Shown: positions 26,171-39,450 of the stretch, piece by piece
How positions within the stretch are numbered: the stretch's first letter is position 1
Layout of the letters: each line of letters starts with the position of its first letter
Assembly: GCA_016165875.1 (NCBI GenBank)
Contig: JABBOT010000004.1
Span: 31,959,866-32,023,865, forward strand
Length of the DNA: 64,000 nucleotides
Source of the DNA: Acanthopleura granulata
Taxonomy: Eukaryota; Mollusca; Polyplacophora; Chitonida; Chitonidae
Direction of reading: 5' to 3'
Notes under the pieces: generated by a model
What the model was told of the DNA's origin: nothing
What the model saw: the letters and a program-made list of their open reading frames with translations, nothing else
The model's database searches: none
Translations under genes and position numbers: made by a program

Positions 26171-29100
26171 TGCCAAAGTAATCGTCATAATTTATTCACG
26201 TTTGTTTCTTTTTTCCTGACATCCTCAAAGTTGTAACTTAATACGTTCTGCCCAAAGACTGAATTATTATATTGGTGCTTATGTATTTATCTTATCTGAG
26301 GCTAAAATCTAATAAATGAACTTTTTTACGTAAATATCCCTTATCATTGTATATTCTTTAAATGATTGTATATTCTTTAGGAACCAAAATAGAACTGTAT
26401 AAAGATGTTTCGCTTACTGCAGAACATTCGACTCTGAGTTGTTTCATCTGCAATTTTATCGTCTGAGTTTGCATAGTTTAACGGCTCTCTAGTACAGGCT
26501 ACATAGGGCAACAGCCATATATAGTTAATTATGTGTCAGACTTTGCCCATGTAGTATGTATTGAAGAGCAATTAAACTATCTTACGTGAAAGCTTATCAT
26601 GCGAAGCGCCCTAAAGCATGATATGCCAATGAACAAGAGTGTACTCCCACTGGGGAATATATCTGGGTTTTATGGATAATAGCTTCATTTGTTTCAAATA
26701 GGCAGAACAGACGTGTATATCCTGCAGTGTAAACTGTACAGCGTGACGCTGATTATTTGAAATAAACCTGAAGTTGTTATTGATAAAAATAATAGAGGTG
26801 TATGCGCGTTTACAGCCGATGGCATTCACAGGTTTCCGAATACCCGTGAACCAAATGGTCATTCACCTATCACGAATGTTGTATTTGTGTACGAATAAGT
26901 TTTTCGTTGATTGACAACAATCTTAGTTTTAACATCTGAGTTTGTTGTTCAAAACTTGAAAGTTGTCTTCCATGTATGAGGCTCTCGGCCTGTACAGTAG
27001 CCTGCAAGTCGGTGAGAATAGCACTGCCGCAGTGAGCGCGTAGAAATGCACTATTGTATTTGTACCGGGATGTCATGTCTGCATCGACAGTCTGCAACTC
27101 TGACGGTTGATATGAATGGCGACAGTGATGGCTTTGGTTGGCGTGCAACTCGCATGTTGCGTAAATGAACCACTGCACCTCTGTCAGACAACATGATGAT
27201 GATTTTACGCGTCTGCGAAAATATGAAAACAGCAAAAATTGTTTATGCTGTCGCGATAACCCTTAATCGTTTATTCAAAATTCAGCGTTGAAATGTAATG
27301 ATGCGAACTCCTTTGTGACATGACCTTATGTATTGAAAAATGGCGAAAAGCTTCACCATATCAGAATACCTCAGCGTTCACATAATATAACGGCCTCGGC
27401 ATTAGTGTTTGGAAAACTCATTTTAGCCGTTATATTAACTGAAGCTGTACTTTAGAAACATTCACTTCGAAAGCCAATTGAAGAGGTACCTTTGCGCTCA
27501 AAACTCATGAAAGAAGCAATAAGAAAAGTAAGATGGCAGGATAATCAGTGGACCGTTGCGGGGCTCATATACTGTCTGAAGCGAGGTGTTGACATAAAAC
27601 AAAAAGCCAGTGATTACGTTATTTATGATATAAGTGCACGTTGTACACGTGGCATAGTTGACTTGGACTTTGCCAATGTTCATTATGAATGTGATACAGG
27701 ATTAGAGAATAGTGGCGACATGCACAGCGCATAAGGGTGCGTCATGAGTGTACTTGCCCATACCCAATGTTATAGCCTTCTATAGTAATAAAGACGTACC
27801 GTCCGTACCGACATATTGAAAGATGTGATTTTTTCGAATTTATGGTGCACATCGAAAAGTTGTGCTCAGTGATCAAAGCAATGGAAAGTAGCAATCAGTG
27901 CGCCAGAGAGACACAGAGCGTTTCATCTACTGCGGTAATATACTATATATAACACAAGTCTTCTGTTATGCATGAATGTACAAATGGGTCTGGAGGTTCT
28001 TTTGTCGGCGGCCTTTATCACGTCTTATATTGGCGTGTATAATATCTGATTTGTACTCGTGGGTGGATCTGCTTCCACCCGAAGAGTCACAAATACGGAG
28101 ATGTGCGGAAAGTTAAAAAGGTGCATAGCATCGTTTGAAAACCGACCCGGTACAAGACCATGTGTTCAAATCATAATTCGAATACCATGGACTTGTAAGG
28201 ATGCAAAAATTACATTAGTCCTACTTTCAAATATAAGTACACAGCAAAACATATATTTAACTTAACGAGAGTTGAGATTTACCTCGCTCTATGTTAACGT
28301 TCAACCCAGACATCCCCAGGCCTTGCGAATAAATTACCTGTGGATGGCGGCAACATGAAAGACTCTGATTTGCTTCTTATTCATCTAATCAGTTGCATCA
28401 CTCTATCTGCAACTGGCCTTCTAACACAGCCCGAAGTCAGTCCCACGATCATTCCTTTACAGAATCTGAAATATTATACTTTAATATGAGGTACTTCAAT
28501 CAGCTCATACACTTGCCTTATCTTCCGATCATCGCTGTAATAATAAAAATAAAAACATGATGTATAGCGTATATGCGGCACTGAGAATTATCCAAGTCGC
28601 TAATGTGAGTGTTAGTTATTGCAGACACGTCCGGAGCAGCTCGGTGTTTAATAGTGCCGGTGTCAAACACGGGCCAAAACCTCCGTGACAAAGTTCTTTA
28701 CACATGCATATGCCGTCAGACAGTCGCCTTGGTCTCAAACTTTCACAACCCTCCGGTAACAAAACTAGCTTAGTCCACGGCTCAGTGACCAGCCAGGCAT
28801 TCTAATTAATATGTCCAGTTATCTGACTGAACATCTGGATCAAATGGCTAAACGACCCCTCGAGTGATCGCTAACTCCATAATGCCTTAATAGAAGACGA
28901 AGGCCCTGGGAATGCTGGCCCATCTATCCGGTTCCCGATAGGGCAAACACACCTGCGAAGGAGAAGGCACAGCCAAGCACAATTATAATACAATTGATAA
29001 AACACTCTGCAGAGGTTGCTTCTGTTTCATTCAGTTTTGTAACGAGAGAGAAAAAAGGGGGGTTAGTTTTTCTTTTACCAGCCTTCGATTTAGGACGATC

Positions 29101-31804
29101 TGGTTAATATGTGAAGAAATATACTTTTTAGGGCTAAAGGTATAAAACGATTTGTAACAGTCGGTGAGAGAGGTCACATTCTTAGTCCATGTTGACCACA
29201 GCACTTGAAGGTGCAATAAGAGGGAAGGTGATTTATGTTTTACGCTCATAATAACAGTTTAGAAACAATTAGCTGAATACGGCAAATATAAAGCGTAATG
29301 TCTTTGCCAAGGTATCCCCGTATTCGAGAAACCATTGATGTACACTGAAGCTGAACGCTGGGAATGTCACGCTCGGAGGTTAATAAGCATTTATCAACGC
29401 CTCTTGCCAGGTAATAAGTAAGGCAAATGTTTATATGAAGGGTATACAGAGCAAGAAATTAAAATGTAAAAAATGAATCTTAAGTAGCACAGAAAAGTCT
29501 TCAGGGAAGGAAAGAAACACACAACGGTCACAGCCAACTCCAGCATATATAAATATATGTGCGTATGAAAACATTTTTGTCATCTTTTTGAAATTTCCGG
29601 CTGATGATGCAGTTAAAATATGTAAGAGATGTTCATGAATCTCTAAGGAGATAGCATACTCTTAAGGCTAGAGTCCTTAACACGTCTGTATATGCAGAGA
29701 CTCACTACTGTTTTTATGGAGCGTAACTGTGCATGATTCGCGTTGTCTGGCCAAAGGAGGTCTCGCCCTCCCAGGCTCTTCAATAGGGGATCCACCCTCA
29801 CCGAGTCAATATTGAACTAACATGCACTAACGTGTGGGTCTGACTACGCATATCTCCAGCGTGAAGCGTCAAGCTGGTCCCTTTAACCGTCAGTATTAGC
29901 AACCACACTTAAATAAAACCACAGCTATTAACACAATGCCTAATATAAATGTTTCTACATAGTTACTTTTTTGCAAATTAAACAACAATGCAAAAACGAA
30001 CAAAAAATGAGACCTGGCATCACTGCATCTCTAGGTTGCATCTCAGTGGAGGTTCTCTGTTCTTGGGCGGTTTTCAACTGAATTATCTTTGATACATTTT
30101 GAAGAATGCATTAAGTCGTTTAAAAAAGACGTAATCCACGGTTTCGAAAAGGTACCAAATTGAGTAAAAAATCTTTTCTATCATCTACGTGCAATGTGTT
30201 GGTGATTACAGCAAGATTGCTCAAGTACAGTGTATGCATTTTTCTAGTATACACATACCAGCTATAATAAGATAAAGACAGAATTCACATGCTTTGCGAA
30301 TATGCGCAAGCTCTGTAACATGTAAAGCAAATGACAAGACAGGATGAGCAGTTTCCCCGAGCTCAGTTTATAGGCATGTTACATATTGAAAGGCGTTGTC
30401 TCATGTCTGACCTACTTTATATGTTAGTTGTCTAGCTGTCATTGCAGCGTTTGATTTACTTCAAAGAGGATGGAGATTCGGTATTGTTAAACAAAACTTT
30501 CCAGGTGACACGTTTTTGGGGGAAAGCGCACAACACCTTCAAAAGATGAGACGATTTCACGGGGGTACTTCCTTGCGTCCAGATGCCGCGCTGAATGAAG
30601 AAGTCACGGAGAATACAGCATGCTATAAGCAAAGTGTCACCGGATCTTAATGTTATATGTACTTAGTTGGGCATAATCCCGTGGAGTTTTTCAAATGACA
30701 GTATGTGGTCTTATCTATTACAGAGAGTTGTTGTTTTATCCTAATTCGTCCCACTAGGCCATGTTTGACCCAGATACGTTGCCTATAAAGCTCTACATTT
30801 TTAAATCCGCTCATCTCTGCTACTGAGGTGTGAATGTATTATGACAGGCGGCGTCGAAAAACACAAAATCTGTGTAACATATCTGCTTTGCAAACGTGGA
30901 CCTCAATATTGCTCTGTCTCATTCAGGAACAGTCCATAATCATATGCGGTGCGAAACAAGTCATGGCAACAAGTCATTAACTTAGACGTGCTCAATGAGT
31001 TCTGCTTTTGTTGCACGATGTATAAAACTGTACATATACACATCCTTTCTTTCTTTCTTAATTCTGTGTCATTCAGTCGTTATAGGCTTGCCATCCATGC
31101 AACTCTTTTATGCTGCATTTTCCTGTCACTGACTTCGGCATTAGACGTCCAATATCAGCCTCTGTCAGCCCGCCGCCCACAACCTGGTGATCCGACATTC
31201 ATATTCAACTCGTTCACTCGTGTACTCTATGATCAGACTCTCAGACCACAGAAATGGTCTGGAAAATTAAAATGATGGAGTACTAGTTTCATTTCTTTCG
31301 GAGGCTCTTTTCTTTACAGAGCTAAGGCTACGCCCAAACCTACCATTTCCTGAGGGGATATGTCTTGGCCACCAATGTGAAAGGGTCTAGAGGAACACAG
31401 GTGACTCACGTGCGGCAGTATAATTCAGAAGCATGACAGAATATCAAATCCGTTCATCGTACGTATAGTTAGCCTACTGTCGTTGTTGGCATGTGAAGGT
31501 AAATCGGACTTTGCTCAGTTTGGAAAGAACCCATAGAGCGAAACTACAATTAGTTGCTTAATGCAATTCGGGATGTATTTCTGGTTAAATTTACGACTAC
31601 GGCGTCGTGAGTTTGTCTCAGGCGCCCCCTCCTTTGTCATCGTTTTGAACATAGATAAATTTATTTACTTCTTTGTTTTATGTATTCTTTTATTTCATTT
31701 GATACGGTGATTAGTGTTTTAAAACCGTATATAAGTAAGTTTCATATGTTTCATATGTGCCCTGACCAAGGATCAAGAAATTTTTAAAACAAGATTTAAA
31801 TAAA

Positions 31805-31960
31805 CACTGCTGATCTCCCGCGGACCACTGCTCCAGCCAGGACCAATAATTCAAAACCACTCACCCACCAAGAACCATTAATCCAACAAGAATCATTCAT
31901 TCAGCCAAGATTAATAATCCAACCAGAAGCTATGCCCACTAAGGTATGGAAAACCACTGA
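31805..31960 (+). repeat. Degenerate ~18-bp minisatellite, block 1
   Basis: Successive units vary around GACCACTGATCCAACCAG (for example GACCACTGCTCCAGCCAG and AACCATTAATCCAACAAG). Very diverged; edges approximate. Confidence 0.65.
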
Positions 31961-32179
31961 TCCAATTACCGAATATTCAGTAATCTCTGATCCAACGATG
32001 ATACCTAATTCTGCTTAAGCCGTGGTGCTAAAGGGCGTGTAAGCTGTTACTTTTAAACGTTTATATGAACAGTTAGGATAACGATGATGTATATCGCGGG
32101 TTACCTGTGGCCTTTTGCCAACTATCAGACTGCCCTCGCTGCTCTGGTTTTATCCTATGTGTTTTTGACTCATTTAAAG

Positions 32180-32590
32180 AAGAACTATTAATCCAACAGA
32201 ACAACGGATCCAACTTGGACCACTGATCCTTTTTCCATCATTGATCCAACCAGGATCAATGACACAATCAGAATCATCTTATGCAGCGAGGACAATTTAT
32301 CCAATGGGGATCACTAATCCCACGAAATATACTGATTCAGGGAGGCCTGCTGGTTCAGTGATGTCCATGGTTCCAGTTGGGATCACTGATCAGGCGAAGT
32401 TTTCTGATTCACTGAGGACCGCTGGTTCAGTAAAGATCAGGCGTCTGATTCATTGATGACACCTGATTCAGGTTGGACTACTGTCCCAGTGGGGAACACT
32501 CTTCCTGGTACTGATTCAGTGATCCTGCAAAGTCCACTGACTCATCGAGGACCAGTGGTTTAGCGGGGACAACGGTCAGATATGAGAACA
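32180..32590 (+). repeat. Degenerate 18-bp minisatellite, block 2, with a 72-bp higher-order period
   Basis: Units of 18 bases such as GATCACTGATCAGGCGAA and GACCGCTGGTTCAGTAAA. The set starting GATCACTAATCCCACGAA at 32309 recurs at 32381, so four 18-mers form a 72-bp unit. Same family as the block at 31.8-32.0 kb; the 220 bases between them are not repetitive. Confidence 0.75.
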
Positions 32591-32905
32591 TGGTTGTCGC
32601 TGTTATTCTTTAAAACCTAACTAACATTATGGATAACTTATGGCCCAGGAAAGTCAGATTTTTAGGGATTTGTCTCAAAATGACACATATTGAGTGTTTC
32701 CGATTTTAACTCATCGAGCTTCTAAATATATACAGCATTTGCATTAGTTACATATGGATTAATATCTGTGCGCAAATATCTTTTCAGCAATGACTTACAG
32801 GTTGCTTCCTGCTGAAAGTTTTTAATGTTGGTTGTTTGCGTATCGAATCTGGAGTAGACACCAGTCTCCGCACAATCACTGCCAGCGCCGTCATTATAGT
32901 TTATT

Positions 32906-32941
<36 letters not shown>

Positions 32942-32963
32942 CGCGTGTGTGTGTGTGTGTGTG
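32906..32963. repeat. (TA)n-(GT)n-(GC)-(GT)n microsatellite
   Basis: Short TA run, then GT dinucleotides with a central GCGC interruption. Confidence 0.97.
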
Positions 32964-34129
32964 CCGCCGAGACAGCTACCTTGTCCTGCAATCAGATAGT
33001 GTTTGTCATGCAGTCTGTGTGGGGAAACTGCGTCAATAATAGGCACATATGTTAAGCAGCCCTTGTAAATAGAACTTATGAGTCCATATAACAGCTGCCA
33101 AAATCAGCATAACTAAAAAAACAAGAATCAGACACATGTATGTTGTGGGCAGAGAGAAGTGTCACCTTTGAAACGTCAGAGGTGCTGAAGTTTGGGAAGT
33201 CTCCCAATTGGTACCACTAGCAGTCTGGCACGACTCTTACATTGAGTGGCGCCTTTCAGGGGATTCACTCGGTGTAAGACGGCCGACGCCGCTCAAGAAA
33301 TCCAGATACTGCATTCAAAAATGATCGATTCAGTTATATCGGACGATTCAGAAATGCAAATTAATACTGGTCGTGGTCCGAGAATAGCCATACGAAGAAT
33401 AAAGGCTTGTTTTTACTTAGTTGTTCACAGTTTCCTTTCTTTGGGGGTAGTACAGTTCCTGGTAGAACCTCTTTTCACACGTTGGACCAGTAGACTGTTG
33501 GTATTATAGCCTGTTCCTGGGTCAACATTTAGACCCTTGTTGCTAATCTTCCACCCACTACAGCGCGGTGGGGGAAAGGGGCCTGTGTTTACCAACACTT
33601 CGCCTAAGGTTAGGTCAACACAACCGTCACGTCGGTATCACGTATATACTGGTAATCAGCAGTATCGGATAGGAAATATATATGTTTCTGTGAAGAAGCT
33701 ATCGTCCTGTCTTGTTTTCTGTCAAGGAAAGCAACTGAGAACAGAAAAACAATTATTGTTGGTTGCAAAGCCCATTAACAGTCGTCTGAACTGTGCTTCC
33801 CAGTGAGACAATAAATGTGAGCTTTGATGTTATTAACGCGAGTTTTATCACAGCACACCAGGGGCCTGTTCTGCCACTGGAATGCGCTCTGTAGCGCAGA
33901 TATACTCTGCACAACAGAGATGGCAAGAGTCTGAACTCTAAAGATGAAGACGCGTTTTTTTCACGCCACAGCCTGCACGCAATGTTTCCTCTGTGTGCCG
34001 TGCCGCTAATCGTTCATACGTAACTTGTTCAGCAGCTGTCTTAATTAAGTGACCTACTTATTTAATCATATAGTGCATGCTCATATTGCAAATCTTTGTA
34101 TTTTGTCTGAAAATATTCTGAGCCGGTCG

Positions 34130-34360
34130 AGTTACTGATTTAATGAATAAAGTATTGATGAATCAAGTTAATCAGTCAACCAGTCAGTCGATCATTCAGT
34201 CTCTTGTTGATTGTTGGACAAATGATTCGTTGCTTCAATCATTGATGCATTGATTGGACCGTTAACTGATTCAGTGACTAATCATATTCGTTGATTCGAG
34301 CATTGATTAGGTCATAGACTGATTCATTGATTCATCCATCTATTCAGTCGATTGGACGTA
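34130..34360 (+). repeat. Degenerate TTGATTCA/TCAGT array
   Basis: The stretch is built of ATTGATTC, CAGTCAGT and CATTGAT variants with no constant period, an old decayed simple repeat of 4-8 base units. Edges approximate. Confidence 0.55.
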
Positions 34361-37300
34361 TATGAGCTAAACGACCGAAGACGATAGATTGGCTGAAGGA
34401 TTAATTTACCACCAGGCAGCCTAACTGATTTGTCGGATAAGCATTACAACTACAGCTGCGGACATGGCTTGCAAACATCGCTACATAATCCCAAGCATTC
34501 CGTGGAGAGAATCGCAAGCTTTGGCCAGAAGAGCAGAAAACGCACGTATTTTATACACGGGCTCTTGTTACTCCTGGTTGTGTTGAGTGCAAATACTTCC
34601 CACCGGAGTTGTCGACTATCTCTTCCTCAATGAAGGTAAAGGGGTCCCCGAAAGCCCAGACCGTGAACAAACAGAACTGGAGGATGTAAGCCCTTCTAGT
34701 TGAACACACACTTGACGGAGTTGGTCTGCTTGCCACCCACAGCTAAACCGCTTAACGCTGATGACCTGATAAAATGGGCCTAACGTTCACAACAGCTTTT
34801 GAGAATTTGCCTGTTTTCATCTTAAATAGCCTACCTTGAATGTGTGTTACTTTCATACAGATTATGTAGACTGATCTCTTTCCGTCGACTGGGAACGGGT
34901 GACACACTTATTAACTATATATAAAAAGCTATTTTATACAAAATAACCACGTTTTTTTCACGCAACACCTGCACCGTCTTTATCTTTCTTGTTTATAAAT
35001 GCTTTCTACGATAAGAAGTTTTTATTAAGATTTTCTCCCATTAGGGTACATACATGCTTCATAGCATCCTCTGTAACAACTGTACAAAAGAGAGCGGTTC
35101 TCGTAGCACATATAATAAGGTAGACTATATCTCAGCAAATTAAAAGGCGGAAAATGTATACTAAAACAATTTGCTGCTGATAATGATGATGGCTCTTGTG
35201 ACAAGTCACGAAATAAACCAAATCTAGAAAATCAGTGAGTGAAAAAATAAAAGGTTGATTAACCTGACATGAATGCAGGTAAAATTCCGCCATATGAATT
35301 AATGTATAAAATCGTCGATATACCTTATGGCTATTTAAAAGGTTGTGATATTTAGAGCTTTTAGGAAATATGGCATTATACCCAAGCAGCTAAAATGACC
35401 TCGTCACAATTTCCATGCTACTATCCTTCTGAACGCTTCTCTGCTTTCCTTGCATGCATGCAGTGTTCTGTGGCTTCTCGACACCAATATGCAGTAAAGG
35501 CATGAAAAGCTCCCATTGCTGGAATGTTCAACGTGTTTTAATTAACTCCCGTCTCATTTTTTATTGGTATGAGAAAGAGTCAGCTATATGTGTTTGTTGT
35601 TTGATTTGATAGCCAAATAAAGAACGCATCCCGTGATATCCTGGGACAGATGGGTCCCATTCAGTGGTTTTATTGAAGCCCGGGACCACCACCAGGAGGA
35701 ACAAGGGCAGCACATTTTCAGCGTGTGGGTCTGGCAGCCAGAATGGGCGGGCGATGTCTCTGGACTGTTGGTGTGTAAATATGGATGGTTGATTAGTTAA
35801 ACAGCGACGATTTATGAAGAAGAATGAATAGAAGCAGCAAAGAGGAAGGTTGTATTATTTGTAACAAATATCTCCCTGCCATGGGGAAATACACTGGCCG
35901 ACTTCTCTGTCAACACAGCTCCGCAAAGTCCCGAGAGTAAGCCTTTGCCACCGTCCTTTGCCACCCTCAATATCCGTACTATGGAACAATGGTCAGAACA
36001 TACAAGGCTTTGTAAGACACCTTGCTATCATTCATACTACATATATGGCCAGCTTAAAGGCCTTCTCAAGGTAACAGATCAAGAACTGGAAAATTATACA
36101 GTTGCCTTCTCCAAGTCAGCTGTTGTTAGAAATACTTGAAGAAGCACCAAACGTATACGCAACCAGTCAATCCATAAAAACAACTATATAGGAAGTTTTC
36201 CTATGGCTTAAATTTCCACCCGTCAACAATTCAAATATATAGAGATGTTTTACACCGAAGATAAAAGCATCAGGTCCAAAGGATCATGTTTTGCAGAATA
36301 ATATGTTTTCGATATCGTACTTTTCCATTTTTATCTCGTGTATTTCATTACTTTTCTCGTTGTACAAACATGACGTGTTAAACTCAGAACTTGCCATGCA
36401 CAATATAGAATTATTATTATAACAACTAAATCTGGACACATGCCAATACAGTACCTGGTGCTAGCATGGCAAGAAATTCAAACTTTGACCCATACGTGCA
36501 TGAGAATTCCATACACAAGCCTTCGTCAGTCATCAGTAGATTACACTTTGCATCCACAGTGTTATACAACTTCGTTGACAGTGTGTGTAAATAAGGAATT
36601 TGTTACAAACAGTAGAGATTTGCGAATATAAAAATTGAGAAGTCTTACAACCCGCATGCGTGAAGTACAGCAGCCCTCCGTTTTGAAAAGCACAAGTGCG
36701 TATTTTTGCCTTTGAATCAGTGAAGATTTCCACAATTGGACGAATGTTTTGTGGAAAAGACTTCCACAGTGTGGAGTTAAAACTTTCGTAGATACAAAAG
36801 GAAGGGTTTTGCTTTGGGGTTAGGGAACGTAACACCACAATTGAAGAATCGCGATGGTTGTACACTGCAAGTGACGTATTCGGCATCGATCCGCCGTCAA
36901 GGTTCCTTAGTTTGTTGACGTCCAGTCATCGGTCAGTGTTTGATTTAGACGAGTCCCAGCTGACGTGTCCATGGATGACTAATCGGTTAACAGCAAGCTT
37001 GACCAATGCGAAGTGACCGGTCGCATAGCGATCATCTGCACGAAGATGCAAGGAAGAACGCTTGACATAAATGATATAACGACCCTATGTTTTTCGAATA
37101 ATCATGCCCACAGTTCCCAAACACTGTAGTTTGGCCGCCAGTTGAGCTATTCTTTACATATATAATCCATGATCTTCCGAAAGCTATTTTTAACACACGC
37201 TGCGCACATACTAGATTTATGTTATTTCCTCCCTTCAAACGTTTATATTTTGCTTGTGTCTACACACGGGAAAGAGGGGTGGACCATGCGTTCACCGCCT

Positions 37301-38966
37301 CTACCCACGGCCCATGAATGGTACAAAACGTCCCCCATTTAGGCAACAAATTATCAAATATTTGCTTAGTAACTGTTACATACTGAGCCGATTGAGATGT
37401 CAAACCCCAATAGTCGACCAACAAACATGCCATAATGTAAAGCGATTTTATATATGTATAAATATAGAAATAGGCCGCTTAGTGTTTTTTACCAGTTCGC
37501 GCGTGTCACAGCGCGCAGATACCCGTATAAAGATTCAAATCGCTCGTCTTCTGTCGCCGGACTCAGCGAAAGCTTTCTCCTCGAGCGGTACATGTCTTTT
37601 CGGTGACGGCCCCTGCAGAGGACTCACACATCAGCAAAATACTCTGCTGTAACGATGCTTACGTGAAGAAAAGCACATAGTCTTATACCACAGCCGATAT
37701 ACTCGACATATGCATGCAACTGTTCCTGTTTGTTCTCAGAGGTTAAACAGTCACTGATCTATAGACATACAATCTGGGGTAATCGTAACAAGAATGTCAC
37801 CTTATTCAAATATGGTACGATAGTGGTTTCCTACGGGCACTTTCATCCCAAAACTTTTGATTACTGGTACTTGACAAATCATTTTATCGAGGATTCCTCA
37901 GCACAACGCTCGCCTTTCATAAGGACGGGTGTATTTCGTACCATGCGGTATGTTCAAAACCTGACCTCTGTTGACGAGCCACCGATGTAATAGGCTCTTG
38001 TTCACATTGCTACAATATGCTCTTCGTCTGTGGAAGGCCCGTAACAAACATGTTTGTGGTAATGGCCAACCACAATGGACGTTGTAAATCAATAACCACG
38101 ACAGCCGTTTTCAAACTAACCGAAAATGAAGAAAGCAAGAAATTAGTACTTAGTAATGCAAAGAGTAACACTCCACAGGTTTCAGAGAATAAAGACAAGG
38201 CAAGGAATGTTCGAAGCGGGCAAACATATAATGGGTACAACTGTTTACAAGTTGTCGTTGATCAAATGTATTTATCTCAGTTGGGCTACTATATCCATCA
38301 TGGCGATTTTATTCAACAAGATACATATAGATTCGCTAACCATTCCATTTCGGGGTTCATTTCTCGAAGGCTTTGAGACCCATTCATATTTCGCACACTT
38401 TGATGGCAATCACTCACTCTTCGGTTCATACTATGGTATCAGACCTGTAACTTAAATACGTTTTACCAACACGCGGCTACACAGTAGGCCAAGTATTCTA
38501 TCTGCCTTTGTTGCGTGGATGACAGGTGGTAAATTTGAAATTCTGTCTTTTGATAGGGAGGCCAAAAGTGAATAGGCCTACCGCCCGGCATGGACGGGAT
38601 TCTCGTGCAAGACTCTAATGATGGGCATGACCAGATTTCCAGCAGTATGCTCGTGTGATGGAATACAGCACCCTGCCAGTCTTCTATTAAGTTATATAAC
38701 TTTGACAGGCAATTTGCGAGGTGGGTGGTATCCCCAAACCACCAGCTTTTTATCGGCGTATTAATACACCAATCTAGTAAGTAAATTATTTAGCACACAT
38801 TCCGGCACATGGAATGTTTCGGGGCTTCTAAATTCAGTCTTGGTTTGAAACTCGATCCTAAAACCATTGTATGCCATGCAGGAAAAAATTTTTTATAGCG
38901 TGTCGTGACATCACTGGGATACGTGCCAAAGAATCACACATCACATTTTGCTTATTCATGTGCATA

Positions 38967-38974
38967 CTATAAGC
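38967..38974 (+). promoter_or_regulatory. TATA-like box upstream of the candidate peptide ORF
   Basis: CTATAAGC lies 44 bases before the ATG at 39018, leaving room for a start site near 38998 (ACAGTG). Confidence 0.3.
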
Positions 38975-39017
38975 TCATGTATCCCTCTGTTCATCCGACA
39001 GTGCACAGGAATTCAAC

Positions 39018-39233
39018 ATGAATTGCTCCAAGACAAAATATTTATTCTGGTTTTTTTTATCGTTCCTAGCTGCCATGCTTGTGTCACAGATTGCTCATGC
39101 ACTGAAACCATTTCCTCCCCTTTGGGTCTCAGCCGTATGCTACGTCAGTGGCATGACGTGTAAAACGGGAGTACTGCATCTGTCCGCTCACCTGCGTAAC
39201 TCCAGATTACGTCATTCGCAGTACCTGGTGTGA
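39018..39233 (+). CDS. Candidate small secreted peptide precursor, 71 aa
   Basis: Not recognised. The frame opens with an ATG that has A at -3. Residues 1-29 look like a signal peptide: polar start MNCSKTK, a hydrophobic core FFLSFLAAMLV, and an AHA cleavage site after residue 29. The remaining 42 residues contain two cysteines six residues apart (CYVSGMTC) and basic spots that could be processing sites. A TATA-like CTATAAGC lies at 38967-38974 and AATAAA at 39269-39274, 36 bases after the stop, so the layout is that of a compact intronless gene. The C-x6-C spacing equals that of allatostatin-C/somatostatin-type peptides, but the FNPxSC residues are absent and I do not assign it. A chance ORF remains quite possible. 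Confidence 0.35.
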   Translation: MNCSKTKYLFWFFLSFLAAMLVSQIAHALKPFPPLWVSAVCYVSGMTCKTGVLHLSAHLRNSRLRHSQYLV

Positions 39234-39268
39234 TTTCCGCCCTTGTGCACGCCTAGCAGCATATAATC

Positions 39269-39274
39269 AATAAA
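39269..39274 (+). terminator. AATAAA after the candidate peptide ORF
   Basis: Exact poly(A) signal 36 bases after the TGA, followed by TGTCGGTATTT. Confidence 0.35.
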
Positions 39275-39305
39275 TTTACATGTCGGTATTTATAACAAGA
39301 CATAC

Positions 39306-39450
39306 TTATCGATAACAGCTCATGAATAACTCACAGACGTCGTGATATCACTGAAACGGATATTATCTCTAAAAAGTAGTGTTATCTAGCCATAAGAACA
39401 TTATCACTGGATAATGGAGATAAATGTTTACCTGATAATATTAAGTATCG
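39306..39450. promoter_or_regulatory. Cluster of GATA-factor motifs
   Basis: About eleven GATA or TATC cores in 145 bases (such as TTATCGATAAC, GGATATTATC, CATTATC, GGATAATGG, AGATAA and TGATAAT). Roughly one or two would be expected by chance. It lies directly after the candidate peptide gene. Confidence 0.4.

Larger units (their letters stand above)
24783..26190 (+). other. Probable P450 3' UTR
   Basis: The first canonical AATAAA after the stop codon is at 26165-26170, followed by a T-rich stretch around 26200, so the 3' UTR would be about 1.4 kb. It contains an AU-rich element. It also holds a stretch open in two frames (25136-25451), which I could not match to any protein. That stretch could be unrelated coding sequence or chance. 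Confidence 0.45.
26191..38966. other. No gene recognised
   Basis: Holds the two-block 18-bp minisatellite (31.8-32.6 kb), a GT microsatellite and the TTGATTCA array (34.1 kb). One possible terminal exon at 31078-31275 has a strong pyrimidine tract before it but no recognisable product. Confidence 0.55.
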
